NCBI GenBank assembly: GCA_001295905.1
Contig: LJHT01000039.1
Location: 20,518-84,517, forward strand
Length of the DNA: 64,000 nucleotides
Origin: a beta proteobacterium AAP51
GTDB taxonomy: Bacteria > Pseudomonadota > Gammaproteobacteria > Burkholderiales > Burkholderiaceae_C
Direction of reading: 5' to 3'
Below are positions 28,838 to 35,964 of the stretch, piece after piece. The translations under genes and the position numbers were made by a program. Below the pieces are notes generated by a model that was not told the origin of the DNA, did not search any database, and saw only the letters and a program-made list of their open reading frames with translations. The stretch's first letter is position 1. Every line of letters starts with the position of its first letter.

Positions 28838-30135
28838 GTTTCTTCTCCGGGGGTTTCAGTGCGGATCACCAGCACCTTGTCGACACGTTTGCCGTCGAGG
28901 TCGACGACCTCGAAACGCCAGCCTTCCCATTCCACCGCGTCGGCGGTGCGGGGCAGGCGGCCCAGCAAGAGCATGATCATGCCAGCCAGCGTGTTGTAGC
29001 GACCCCGGTCTTCCTCGGGGAGCTCCTTCAGCGCCAGCCTGTCCTTGAACTCGGGCACGGGAATCAACCCGTCCAGCAGCCAGCTGCCGTCTTCGCGCTG
29101 GATGGCCCAGGCGTCTTCGTCGCTGGGGGCGCCGAACTCGCCGGTGATGGCCTCGAGCAGGTCGCGCTCGGTGATGACGCCCTGCACCGCGCCGTACTCG
29201 TCGACCACGAACACGAGGTCGGTGCGCGAGACGCGGAAGTGCTCGAGCAACTCCATGCCCGACAGCGTTTCCGGCACGAAGACCGGCGGCGCCATGTGGG
29301 CATGGATGTCCAGCGCCTGCCCGCTGGCCAGGGGCTGCAGCAGCTTGGCGGCGTTCAGCACGCCCTGCACGTCGTCCAGCGAGCCGCGGCACACCGGGAA
29401 GCGCGTGTGCCCGCTGGCGGTGATGGTGGCCAGCAGCGATGGCACGGGGTCGGAAGCGTCCAGCCAGACGATCTCGGCGCGCGGGATCATCATCGAGCCG
29501 ATCTGGCGCTCGTCCAGCCGGAACACATTGCGCACCATCTGGTGCTCTTGCGCCTCGATCACGCCCGACTCGACGCCCTCTTCCAGGCTGGCCGCAATCT
29601 CTTCTTCCGTCACGCTGCGCGTGGGCCCGCCGCTGATGCCCATCACGCGCAGCACGGCGTTCGTGCACACGCTCAGCAGCGCCACCAGCGGGCGCGTGGC
29701 GGTGCTCAGCAGGTTCATGGGCCGCGCGACCAGCCGTGCGATGGTCTCGGGGAACATCTGCCCCAGGCGCTTGGGCACCAGCTCGCCGAAGATGATGGTG
29801 AGGATGGTGATGATCACCACCACCAGGGCCGTGGCGCCGAGGCTCGCGGTGCGCGTGTCGACACCGAAGTCGTCGATCAGCCAGGCCGCCAGCGGCGCAG
29901 CGAAGGCCGCTTCGCCGACGATGCCGTTCAGCACGCCGATGGACGTGATGCCGATCTGCACCGTGGACAGGAACTTCGTCGGGTTCTCGTGCAGGTCCAT
30001 TGCGGCCTGCGCGCCGGGTTCCTGGCCTTCCACCATCACCTGCAGCCGCGCCTTGCGCGATGCGGTGAGGGCCATTTCAGACATGGCGAAGACGCCGTTG
30101 AGCAGAATCAGGAAGACGAGAAAGGTAAGGTCCAT
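28834..30135 (-). CDS. CNNM/HlyC-CorC family membrane protein
   Basis: 433-residue hemolysin-family protein. The N-terminal DUF21/CNNM membrane domain (about residues 1-190) includes FGELVPKRLG. Two CBS domains follow (with MIPRAEIVWL and VFVVDEYGAVQGVIT) and then a C-terminal CorC/HlyC domain ending WEGWRFEVVDLDGKRVDKV. Such proteins are implicated in magnesium or cobalt homeostasis; transport is not shown here. The ATG at 30135 (MDLTFLVFL) is the family start. It is divergent from apaH. Confidence 0.92.
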   Translation of the reverse strand: MDLTFLVFLILLNGVFAMSEMALTASRKARLQVMVEGQEPGAQAAMDLHENPTKFLSTVQIGITSIGVLNGIVGEAAFAAPLAAWLIDDFGVDTRTASLGATALVVVIITILTIIFGELVPKRLGQMFPETIARLVARPMNLLSTATRPLVALLSVCTNAVLRVMGISGGPTRSVTEEEIAASLEEGVESGVIEAQEHQMVRNVFRLDERQIGSMMIPRAEIVWLDASDPVPSLLATITASGHTRFPVCRGSLDDVQGVLNAAKLLQPLASGQALDIHAHMAPPVFVPETLSGMELLEHFRVSRTDLVFVVDEYGAVQGVITERDLLEAITGEFGAPSDEDAWAIQREDGSWLLDGLIPVPEFKDRLALKELPEEDRGRYNTLAGMIMLLLGRLPRTADAVEWEGWRFEVVDLDGKRVDKVLVIRTETPGEET

Positions 30136-30197
30136 GCGCGCCGCAGCATGCACTGCGGTGGCCGTTGCAACGGGCGCGAGCGTAGCAGAATCACCCC

Positions 30198-31019
30198 ATG
30201 CTGCATCTGATTGGCGACGTGCAAGGCTGCCTGGGCGCCCTGCAGCGCCTGCTGGCCGACATCGACTTCTCGCCCTCCCGCGGGCGCCTGGTGATGCTGG
30301 GCGACCTCGTCAACCGCGGCCCCGCTTCGCTGGGCGTGCTGAAGCTGCTGGCCGGCTTCGAAGGCGCGGCCACCTGCCTGCTGGGCAACCACGACCTGCA
30401 CCTGCTGGCCGTGGCCCACGGCGTGCGCCCGCTGCACAAGGGCGACACCTTCCAAGACGTGCTGGACAGCCCTGAACGCGAGGCCTGCCTGCAGTGGCTG
30501 CGCCAGCAGAAGCTGGCCCACCTGGAGAGCGGCTGGCTGTGCGTGCATGCCGGCGTGGCACCGAGCTGGAGCGCCGAGCAGACGCTGGCACTGGCGGCCG
30601 AAGTGCAGGCGCTGCTGCGCGGCGACGACCTGCCCGCCTTCCTGCAGGTGATGTACGGCAACGAACCCCGGCGCTGGGCCGACGAGCTGGCGGGTGACGA
30701 ACGCGTGCGCTTCGTCGTCAACGCGCTCACGCGCATGCGTTTTTGCAGCGCCGACGGCACGCTCGACCTCAAGACCAAGGAAGGCGCAGCAGCCGCGCCC
30801 GAAGGCCTGCTGCCCTGGTTCGAGCTGCCCGGCCGCAAGAGCGCGGGCCAGCCCATCGCCTTCGGCCACTGGAGCACGCTGGGCCTGGTCAACCGGCCTG
30901 AACTGCTGGCCATCGACACCGGCTGCGTCTGGGGCGGCGCGCTCACCGCCGTGCGCGTGGATGGCGGCCGGCGCGAGGTGGTGCAAGTGGCCTGTGCACA
31001 GGCACAGCGCCCGGGCTGA
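30198..31019 (+). CDS. apaH: Symmetrical bis(5'-nucleosyl)-tetraphosphatase
   Basis: Hydrolyses diadenosine tetraphosphate to two ADP. It is 273 residues with the metallophosphoesterase motifs GDVQGC at the N-terminus, GDLVNRGPASL, and LLGNHDLHLLAV, plus FGHWSTLG and DTGCVWGGALTAVR near the C-terminus, as in E. coli ApaH. No ribosome-binding site is obvious. Confidence 0.95.
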   Translation: MLHLIGDVQGCLGALQRLLADIDFSPSRGRLVMLGDLVNRGPASLGVLKLLAGFEGAATCLLGNHDLHLLAVAHGVRPLHKGDTFQDVLDSPEREACLQWLRQQKLAHLESGWLCVHAGVAPSWSAEQTLALAAEVQALLRGDDLPAFLQVMYGNEPRRWADELAGDERVRFVVNALTRMRFCSADGTLDLKTKEGAAAAPEGLLPWFELPGRKSAGQPIAFGHWSTLGLVNRPELLAIDTGCVWGGALTAVRVDGGRREVVQVACAQAQRPG

Positions 31020-31234
31020 GGCAGCCTTGTCGGGCAGGCTGCATGGCCCGTCGCTGCAGGCCTCGGCGGGCCCACCGCCAGCCTTAGAATGCGCTGCGTC
31101 AACAGGCCCTCGGAAGCGAGGCAGCGTGGTCGATGGCACCGGTCTTGAATGCCGGTGTTCTTCAAGGAGAAGCTAGCGTTTACGCGGGTCAGCGGGGCAT
31201 CGTCGCCGCGACTTCTGCGATCATCTCCGCCACT

Positions 31235-31324
31235 GGAGGCGTGCCAGAGTGGTTTAATGGATCAGTCTTGAAAACTGACGACGGTGTAAGCCGTCCGTGA
31301 GTTCGAATCTCACCGCCTCCGCCA
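31235..31324 (+). tRNA. tRNA-Ser(TGA)
   Basis: 90 nt with a long variable arm and encoded CCA. The anticodon loop CTTGAAA gives anticodon TGA, reading UCA. The acceptor stem GGAGGCG/CGCCTCC is fully paired. A candidate -10 (TAGAAT, 31085-31090) lies about 145 bp upstream. Confidence 0.97.
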
Positions 31325-31343
31325 GAAGCAGAACCCCATGAAA

Positions 31344-31367
31344 AACGGCCCGCAATCGCGGGCCGTT
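31344..31367 (+). terminator. Intrinsic terminator of tRNA-Ser
   Basis: A perfect 10-bp stem (AACGGCCCGC/GCGGGCCGTT) with a 4-base loop, preceded by an A tract and followed by GTGTTTG, starts 20 bp after the tRNA. Confidence 0.75.
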
Positions 31368-31470
31368 GTGTTTGGGCAAGCCGCTTGACCAGGCCGGCCA
31401 GGTGGCCCGAGGCAGCGTCCCCGCTTCCCGCGCTCATGCCGACAACCCACCCTGCGGATGCGGGTCGATG

Positions 31471-32058
31471 TCAGGAGGGAGCTTCGCCCAGCAGAGCCGC
31501 AACCGCCCTGTCGATGACGACGGCCCGAGATCCATCGATGAGCCCTGTGGCGCTGAGCATGGCCCAGCCATGGCAGAACGCCAGGATCTGATGCGCCACT
31601 TCGCCGGCACGCTGCTCTCGATCTTGCGTCGGCGGCAGCGCACGGTGCACCGCATCGACGAGATGGGCCAGGGTGGCCAGTGCGCGCGTTCGGCTCGCCT
31701 GCGGCGGCTTGAAGTCGCCGCTGTGCGCGCCGAGCATGAGCGCGTAGTGGTGCGGCCGCTCGGCCGCAACCCGCAGGTACTCGTGGCAGAGACGGCGAAC
31801 GCGCTCGGCAGCGGGCAAGGTCTCGGGCACCGCCTGCTGGGCGCTGGACAGCGCTTCGAAGCCCTCGTCGAACAGGGCTTGAAGCAGGCCATCCTTCCCG
31901 CCGAGCCGGCTGTAGACCTGCATGGTCGTGCAGCCTGCCGCCTCCGCGACGCCACGGACCGAAAGCGCAGGAAGGCCACCAGCCTCAAAGATCTCCCGGG
32001 CTGCTGCCAGCAGTGCGGCGGTCGCGGGGTCAGCGCGCGCTTGCGTTCGCGGTCCCAT
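31471..32058 (-). CDS. TetR family transcriptional regulator
   Basis: 195 residues from the ATG at 32058; a GTG at 32097 would add 13 Arg/Pro-rich residues. A helix-turn-helix lies near the N-terminus (LSVRGVAEAAGCTTMQVYSRLGGKDGL) and a C-terminal TetR effector domain contains RPHHYALMLG and CHGWAMLSATGLID. It is divergent from a small membrane protein gene, and two near-identical ATAAC-N3-GTTAT palindromes lie between them, so it very probably represses both genes. The inducer is unknown. Confidence 0.88.
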   Translation of the reverse strand: MGPRTQARADPATAALLAAAREIFEAGGLPALSVRGVAEAAGCTTMQVYSRLGGKDGLLQALFDEGFEALSSAQQAVPETLPAAERVRRLCHEYLRVAAERPHHYALMLGAHSGDFKPPQASRTRALATLAHLVDAVHRALPPTQDREQRAGEVAHQILAFCHGWAMLSATGLIDGSRAVVIDRAVAALLGEAPS

Positions 32059-32111
32059 TGGGGCTCGATGGCGGGGCGGCCGGTGTCTGCGAGGCACGTT
32101 GCGGGGGCTTC

Positions 32112-32124
32112 ATAACGGTGTTAT
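32112..32124. promoter_or_regulatory. TetR operator, site 1
   Basis: The 13-bp palindrome ATAAC-GGT-GTTAT lies in the divergent region between the TetR gene and the membrane-protein gene. It shares both arms with site 2. Confidence 0.7.
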
Positions 32125-32134
32125 TCTCGCATTC

Positions 32135-32147
32135 ATAACAGTGTTAT
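32135..32147. promoter_or_regulatory. TetR operator, site 2
   Basis: ATAAC-AGT-GTTAT, extendable to a 15-bp palindrome with flanking C and G. Its centre is 23 bp from that of site 1, about two helical turns, so two dimers could bind on one face of the DNA. Confidence 0.7.
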
Positions 32148-32166
32148 GGGTTTGCCGGAGATTCAG

Positions 32167-32535
32167 ATGAAGAAGATGGTCCTCGCGTCCCTGCTCACCA
32201 ACGTCGCCGTCCTGATACCGGTCTGCGCAGGCCTGCTGATGGACGCCGCCTGGATCGCGGATGGGTACGGGGCTGCCACTGCCGCGCGAGGCATCCTCCT
32301 GTCCATTTACGGAGCCATCCTGATCGTCTCCCTGGGCCTGCTGTTCAAGCGGGACCCGGCCCTCGTCGCGCCGCTGCTACTGGTTCAGGTGATCTACAAG
32401 CTCACCACGCCCTTCACCGTGGGCAGCTTCACCAACCCGGTGGTCCTCAGCAACCTGGCCATCGCCACGCTGCACCTGGTGACCTTGGTCTTGATCTCTC
32501 GCCAGTTGGGGTGGCACCGCGCGAACGGGGTGTGA
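32167..32535 (+). CDS. Small four-helix membrane protein controlled by adjacent TetR
   Basis: 122 residues with about four membrane segments (ASLLTNVAVLIPVCAGLL, ARGILLSIYGAILIVSLGLL, DPALVAPLLLVQVIYKL, and a C-terminal LAIATLHLVTLVLISRQL). No family is recognised. The ATG at 32167 is preceded by GGAG at a good distance; an earlier in-frame ATG at 32146 lies on the operator and is unlikely. Context suggests an inducible membrane function. Confidence 0.75.
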   Translation: MKKMVLASLLTNVAVLIPVCAGLLMDAAWIADGYGAATAARGILLSIYGAILIVSLGLLFKRDPALVAPLLLVQVIYKLTTPFTVGSFTNPVVLSNLAIATLHLVTLVLISRQLGWHRANGV

Positions 32536-32547
32536 AGGGCTGGCCGC

Positions 32548-34383
32548 TTACTGCGGCGTGGCCGCCAAGCCACCCCAGCCCGTGGAAGCGACAGGCCCTG
32601 CAGGCGCTTCCACGTACATCGACAGCCCCCGTTGCTTCGCCTTCTGCTTGGCCATGGCCGCCGCATTCGCAACGTCTGCGGCACGCCACAGGCCCGGGCT
32701 GCCGGCAAAGGTCACCACGCCCATGTAGAGGCTGACGAAGCCGAAGAAGCGTGTCGTGCCGTGCCTGTCTTCAGCCTCGATACCGCCACGTTGCCGCGAC
32801 GCTTCGTCGTACAGCTGCCCGACAGCCTCGTTGAACTCGCTGACCACCCGCTCGCACCGCGCCTCCCAGTCGTGGCTCTGGAAGAGCACGACGAAGTCGT
32901 CGCCGCCGACATGCCCGACGAAATCGCGTTTGGGGTCGCAATGCTCCTGGATCTTGCGGGCCAGCAGCTTGATCGCCTCGTCACCGCGCCAGTAGCCGAA
33001 GTGGTCGTTGAAGGGCTTGAAGTTGCTCAGGTCGGCGTAGCAGGCCACGAAATCGGAACCCGCGGCACAAAGGCGGTCGATGTGCTCGCTGATGGGAATG
33101 TTGCCCGGCAGGAAGGTCAGCGGGTTGGCGTGGCGGGCCGCCTCGATGCGGCTTTCCGTGACCTGCCGAACGAGCTGATGCCCCGTGCCCAGCCCGGCGT
33201 AGGCGCCGTTCTCCAGGTAGACGAAGCCTTCCACCAGGTAGCGCTGGTCGGCGCTCATCAGCACGGCCAGCAGTTCGTCGATGCCGGCTTCGACGTCGAC
33301 GACCGTGGGCCTCGGATTGGCAAAGGTGTAGGCAGGCTTGCGGCCGTAGATCTCCTTGAAGTACGGCTTGGCGTAGCGGTCGAAGAACTCCTGACGGCTG
33401 ATCAGGGCGATGGGCCGGTTCTGCTCGTCGACGAAGGCCATGGCATGCCAGCCCGGGTGCTCGTCGAAGCACTGCGCGAGTTCGTCGCAGCTGATGTGGG
33501 CCCTGGCCGCCTGGGCGGCCAGCACACTGCCCTGCGACAGCCTGCCCGGCGACGGCGCCACGCGCAGCGCCGGCAGCACCGCCACCCTGGAGCTGCCCAG
33601 CACCTGCGCCGCCTCGGTGCTGAGCATGTCTGTCGGGTCGCGCTGCGGCCGGCCCAGGAAGTAGCCTTGGCCGAAGCTGATGCCCAGATCGCGCAGCACG
33701 CGCAGGTCATCGGCGGTCTCCACGCCCTCGGCCACGAGCAAAGAACCCAGCGTCTCGGCGATCTGCAGCAAGGCCTGCAGCGTCTTCAGACGCTGGGCGT
33801 GGTTGGCAATGTCAGCAGTGAAGTACTTGTCGATCTTCACGTAGTCGGGCGCCAGTTCCGACCACAGCCGAAGGCTCGAGCGGCCGTCACCGAAGTCGTC
33901 CAGGGCGAACTTCAGACCGACTTCGTGGAGACGCTGGGCCAGGTTCACCAGTTCCGCCACGTTGCCGACGTGCTCATGCTCGGTGATCTCGAAGACGATC
34001 TGCTGTGGCATCACGCCGCGCATGCGCATCTGGTCGACCAGCGCCTGGGGCTCGCTGGGGCCGAAGCAGCGCACGAGTGCCGTCGCGCTGACGTTGAGGA
34101 ACAGGCGCCCCCGCTGATCCAACGCCGACCAGCGCTTCAGCGCCGTGGCCAGGCAGGCCACTTCGAAGTCCTGCACCAGGCCTTCGCGTCGAGCGGCCGC
34201 GAACAAGGCATCGGGCGTGTGCAGGGGCATGCCCTGCGGCCCTCGCACGAGCGCTTCATGCGCATGCAGCTGGCCCGTGGAGAGCGTGACGATGGGTTGG
34301 AAGGCCATCGTCAGGGAACCTTCCGCCAGCAGGCGCGAGAGGGGGCCCCGGCGATCGCCGGGCGAAAAACTGAACGGATCCAC
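32548..34383 (-). CDS. EAL-CBS-GGDEF cyclic-di-GMP signalling protein
   Basis: 611 residues, no membrane segment. The EAL phosphodiesterase domain (about residues 20-255) keeps EALVRG, NVSATAL, EITEHE, DDFGDG, KIDKYF and AEGVET, so activity is plausible. A CBS-pair-like region with FVDEQNRPIALISRQEFF follows. The C-terminal GGDEF domain has the variant GGDDF in VGHVGGDDFVVLFQ, with no clear RxxD inhibitory site just upstream. The domain order resembles YfgF/DUF-type hybrid proteins that mainly degrade c-di-GMP. It follows a small ORF on the same strand. Confidence 0.92.
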   Translation of the reverse strand: MDPFSFSPGDRRGPLSRLLAEGSLTMAFQPIVTLSTGQLHAHEALVRGPQGMPLHTPDALFAAARREGLVQDFEVACLATALKRWSALDQRGRLFLNVSATALVRCFGPSEPQALVDQMRMRGVMPQQIVFEITEHEHVGNVAELVNLAQRLHEVGLKFALDDFGDGRSSLRLWSELAPDYVKIDKYFTADIANHAQRLKTLQALLQIAETLGSLLVAEGVETADDLRVLRDLGISFGQGYFLGRPQRDPTDMLSTEAAQVLGSSRVAVLPALRVAPSPGRLSQGSVLAAQAARAHISCDELAQCFDEHPGWHAMAFVDEQNRPIALISRQEFFDRYAKPYFKEIYGRKPAYTFANPRPTVVDVEAGIDELLAVLMSADQRYLVEGFVYLENGAYAGLGTGHQLVRQVTESRIEAARHANPLTFLPGNIPISEHIDRLCAAGSDFVACYADLSNFKPFNDHFGYWRGDEAIKLLARKIQEHCDPKRDFVGHVGGDDFVVLFQSHDWEARCERVVSEFNEAVGQLYDEASRQRGGIEAEDRHGTTRFFGFVSLYMGVVTFAGSPGLWRAADVANAAAMAKQKAKQRGLSMYVEAPAGPVASTGWGGLAATPQ

Positions 34384-34455
34384 CGAGGACTTCCCGACCC
34401 TGCTGTTGCGTTCGCTGCATATCGGCCGCCGCCGCGGCAGCCTTGAGCGGCTGGC

Positions 34456-34701
34456 TCAGACCCTGCGCAGGAACACCAGGCTGCGGACGAGCCCGCCTTC
34501 CTCGGTGACCCGGACGACCTCGAGCCGCCCGCCTTCGGCCTCCCGCAGCAGTTCGCGGGCCACGGCGTCGTAGACGAAGGCGTTCTCGAGTGCCGTACCA
34601 GGGCCCGGCAGTTCCACCTCGACGCCCGCAGGAGCTTCCTGAAGCAGGCGAAGGGCCAGTTGCGAGAGGCGATAGGGGTCGCGCGGCGGAATGGAAGACA
34701 T
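34456..34701 (-). CDS. Small hypothetical protein upstream of the EAL-GGDEF gene
   Basis: 81 residues starting MSSIPPRDPYRLSQLALRL and ending LVFLRRV, predicted soluble alpha/beta. I do not recognise the family. The ATG at 34701 is chosen because the upstream frame is Cys/Trp/Arg-rich and looks non-coding. It lies 72 bp before the c-di-GMP gene and may be cotranscribed with it. Confidence 0.55.
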   Translation of the reverse strand: MSSIPPRDPYRLSQLALRLLQEAPAGVEVELPGPGTALENAFVYDAVARELLREAEGGRLEVVRVTEEGGLVRSLVFLRRV

Positions 34702-35017
34702 GGGTAACCAACAGCTCGAAAGACGCCCGGAATTTACGGTTGCCCGAGCAGGTTGGGAACTGGCCCCTGCCCTCGTTGTTGCAGGATGCCTGCAACACAT
34801 GAGCCGAACGGACCATTGACGGCCGGCGCTGCTGCGAGGTGCGGCCGCGCAGCCTGCATGAATGTCACTCGGCAAGGGCGCGCGCCGTCGGCGCCATGAC
34901 ACCCCGGGCGCTGGCCTTTCGGCACCTTGATTGAGCCTAAGTAGCTACGGAATGGCGCCTGAATGTTCACGGCATGGCGGTTCAATACCCGCATACCAAC
35001 ACCACAGGAGAGCCGGT
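34702..35017. other. Intergenic region between divergent small genes
   Basis: About 315 bp with no gene recognised. It contains a perfect 21-bp inverted repeat at 34777-34797, described separately. Possible promoter elements for the ribbon-helix-helix gene cannot be fixed by eye. Confidence 0.5.
34777..34797. promoter_or_regulatory. Perfect 9-bp inverted repeat, candidate operator
   Basis: TGTTGCAGG-ATG-CCTGCAACA. The symmetry and 3-bp centre are typical of a dimeric repressor site. It lies 76 bp upstream of the 81-residue protein gene and about 220 bp upstream of the ribbon-helix-helix gene. Which regulator binds it is unknown. Confidence 0.5.
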
Positions 35018-35260
35018 TTGAACGACGACTTGTTCATCAAGCGCATGCCCTTGGTCATCAAGGAACTCATAGCCAGAGAGGCGGCGCAGAACCACCGGTC
35101 GGTGAACCAGGAAGCCATCGCCCTGCTGGAAGAGGCGCTGCTGCACCGCGTGGAGGCCCAGAGCGCCCACCGTCGCAATGCGCTGGCCACCCTCACCAGC
35201 TACGCCGCCCAATCCGCCCCGTCTCACGGCTCGCCGCTGGCGCCCTCCAGCAGCAGCTGA
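35018..35260 (+). CDS. Ribbon-helix-helix (Arc/MetJ-type) DNA-binding protein
   Basis: 80 residues from a TTG start with AGGAG 7 bases upstream. The N-terminal LFIKRMPLVIKELIAREAAQ is an Arc-like strand-helix unit, followed by HRSVNQEAIALLEEALL. A Ser/Ala/Pro-rich tail closes it. It could be the antitoxin-type half of a lost pair, but no toxin is present: the next gene encodes an exported protein. Regulator of the nearby envelope genes is a possibility only. Confidence 0.78.
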   Translation: MNDDLFIKRMPLVIKELIAREAAQNHRSVNQEAIALLEEALLHRVEAQSAHRRNALATLTSYAAQSAPSHGSPLAPSSSS

Positions 35261-35278
35261 CACCTTCGAAGGAAAGAC

Positions 35279-35827
35279 ATGAACCGAACGCATCTGCTTC
35301 TCAGCACCGGCCTGGTGGCGGCCTGCCTGCTCAGCACCCAGGCGCGTGCCGCGCTGGTAGACCTTGAACTGCCACCGGTGCCCGGCCTGCTGGCTTCCGC
35401 GGAAGCCGAGCCCGCTGCGGCCTGGCTGGCCAGCCCGCCGGCGCTGGACCCCCGCGCCTTCGCACTGAGCTTCGCACCGGCGGCCGGGCCGCAGGCCATG
35501 ACCTCCGAGCTGCGGGCCACGGCCACCGCCGTGGGCTCCAGCGCCCTGCCCAGCGCTGCCACGTTGAGCCTGTGGACCTTCATCACGGCCATCCGTGCGC
35601 AACAGCAGGGCGACCGCTTCGTGGCCCTGGAGACCAACGTCTCCCTGCTTCGGCTGGCCGAAGGCCCGGCGGCGCCCGTGCCCCTGCCCGCGGCGCTCTG
35701 GCTGATGGTGGTGGGCTTGCTCGGGATGGTGGGGGTGCGTTACAGCGGCGCCGGCAAGGCGGGAAGCGCCACCAAGGCCTGGCCCGCCCATGCAGCCCAC
35801 CCGCGCCTGGCCGCTACGGCGGCCTGA
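35279..35827 (+). CDS. Exported protein with a PEP-CTERM-like (VPLPAA) sorting segment
   Basis: 182 residues. A signal peptide ends near residue 24 (TQARA). Near the C-terminus VPLPAALWLMVVGLLGMVGV reproduces the VPLPAA-type exosortase signal followed by a membrane helix. Unlike usual substrates it does not end in an Arg cluster: about 28 further residues follow. Exosortase substrates are typical of exopolysaccharide-producing proteobacteria, and the polysaccharide genes start 1.8 kb downstream; no exosortase gene is in the window. Confidence 0.7.
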   Translation: MNRTHLLLSTGLVAACLLSTQARAALVDLELPPVPGLLASAEAEPAAAWLASPPALDPRAFALSFAPAAGPQAMTSELRATATAVGSSALPSAATLSLWTFITAIRAQQQGDRFVALETNVSLLRLAEGPAAPVPLPAALWLMVVGLLGMVGVRYSGAGKAGSATKAWPAHAAHPRLAATAA

Positions 35828-35964
35828 GTGCCCGACTGAACACAGGCGTCACACGCCGCCCACCACAGCTGTCACAAGGCGCCTCTAGTCTGGCGCGCAG
35901 TGCCTGGGCCGCCGCATGCCGATGACGGTGCCGGCGGCGGCGATCCACTTTCCGAAGGCTTGCC

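Noticed and set aside
31081..31180. Selenocysteine tRNA before tRNA-Ser
   Set aside because: A TTGAA-containing hairpin looked suggestive, but there is no 8-bp acceptor stem, T arm or CCA.
35018..35827. Ribbon-helix-helix protein plus next gene as a toxin-antitoxin pair
   Set aside because: The downstream product has a signal peptide and a C-terminal membrane segment, not a toxin fold.
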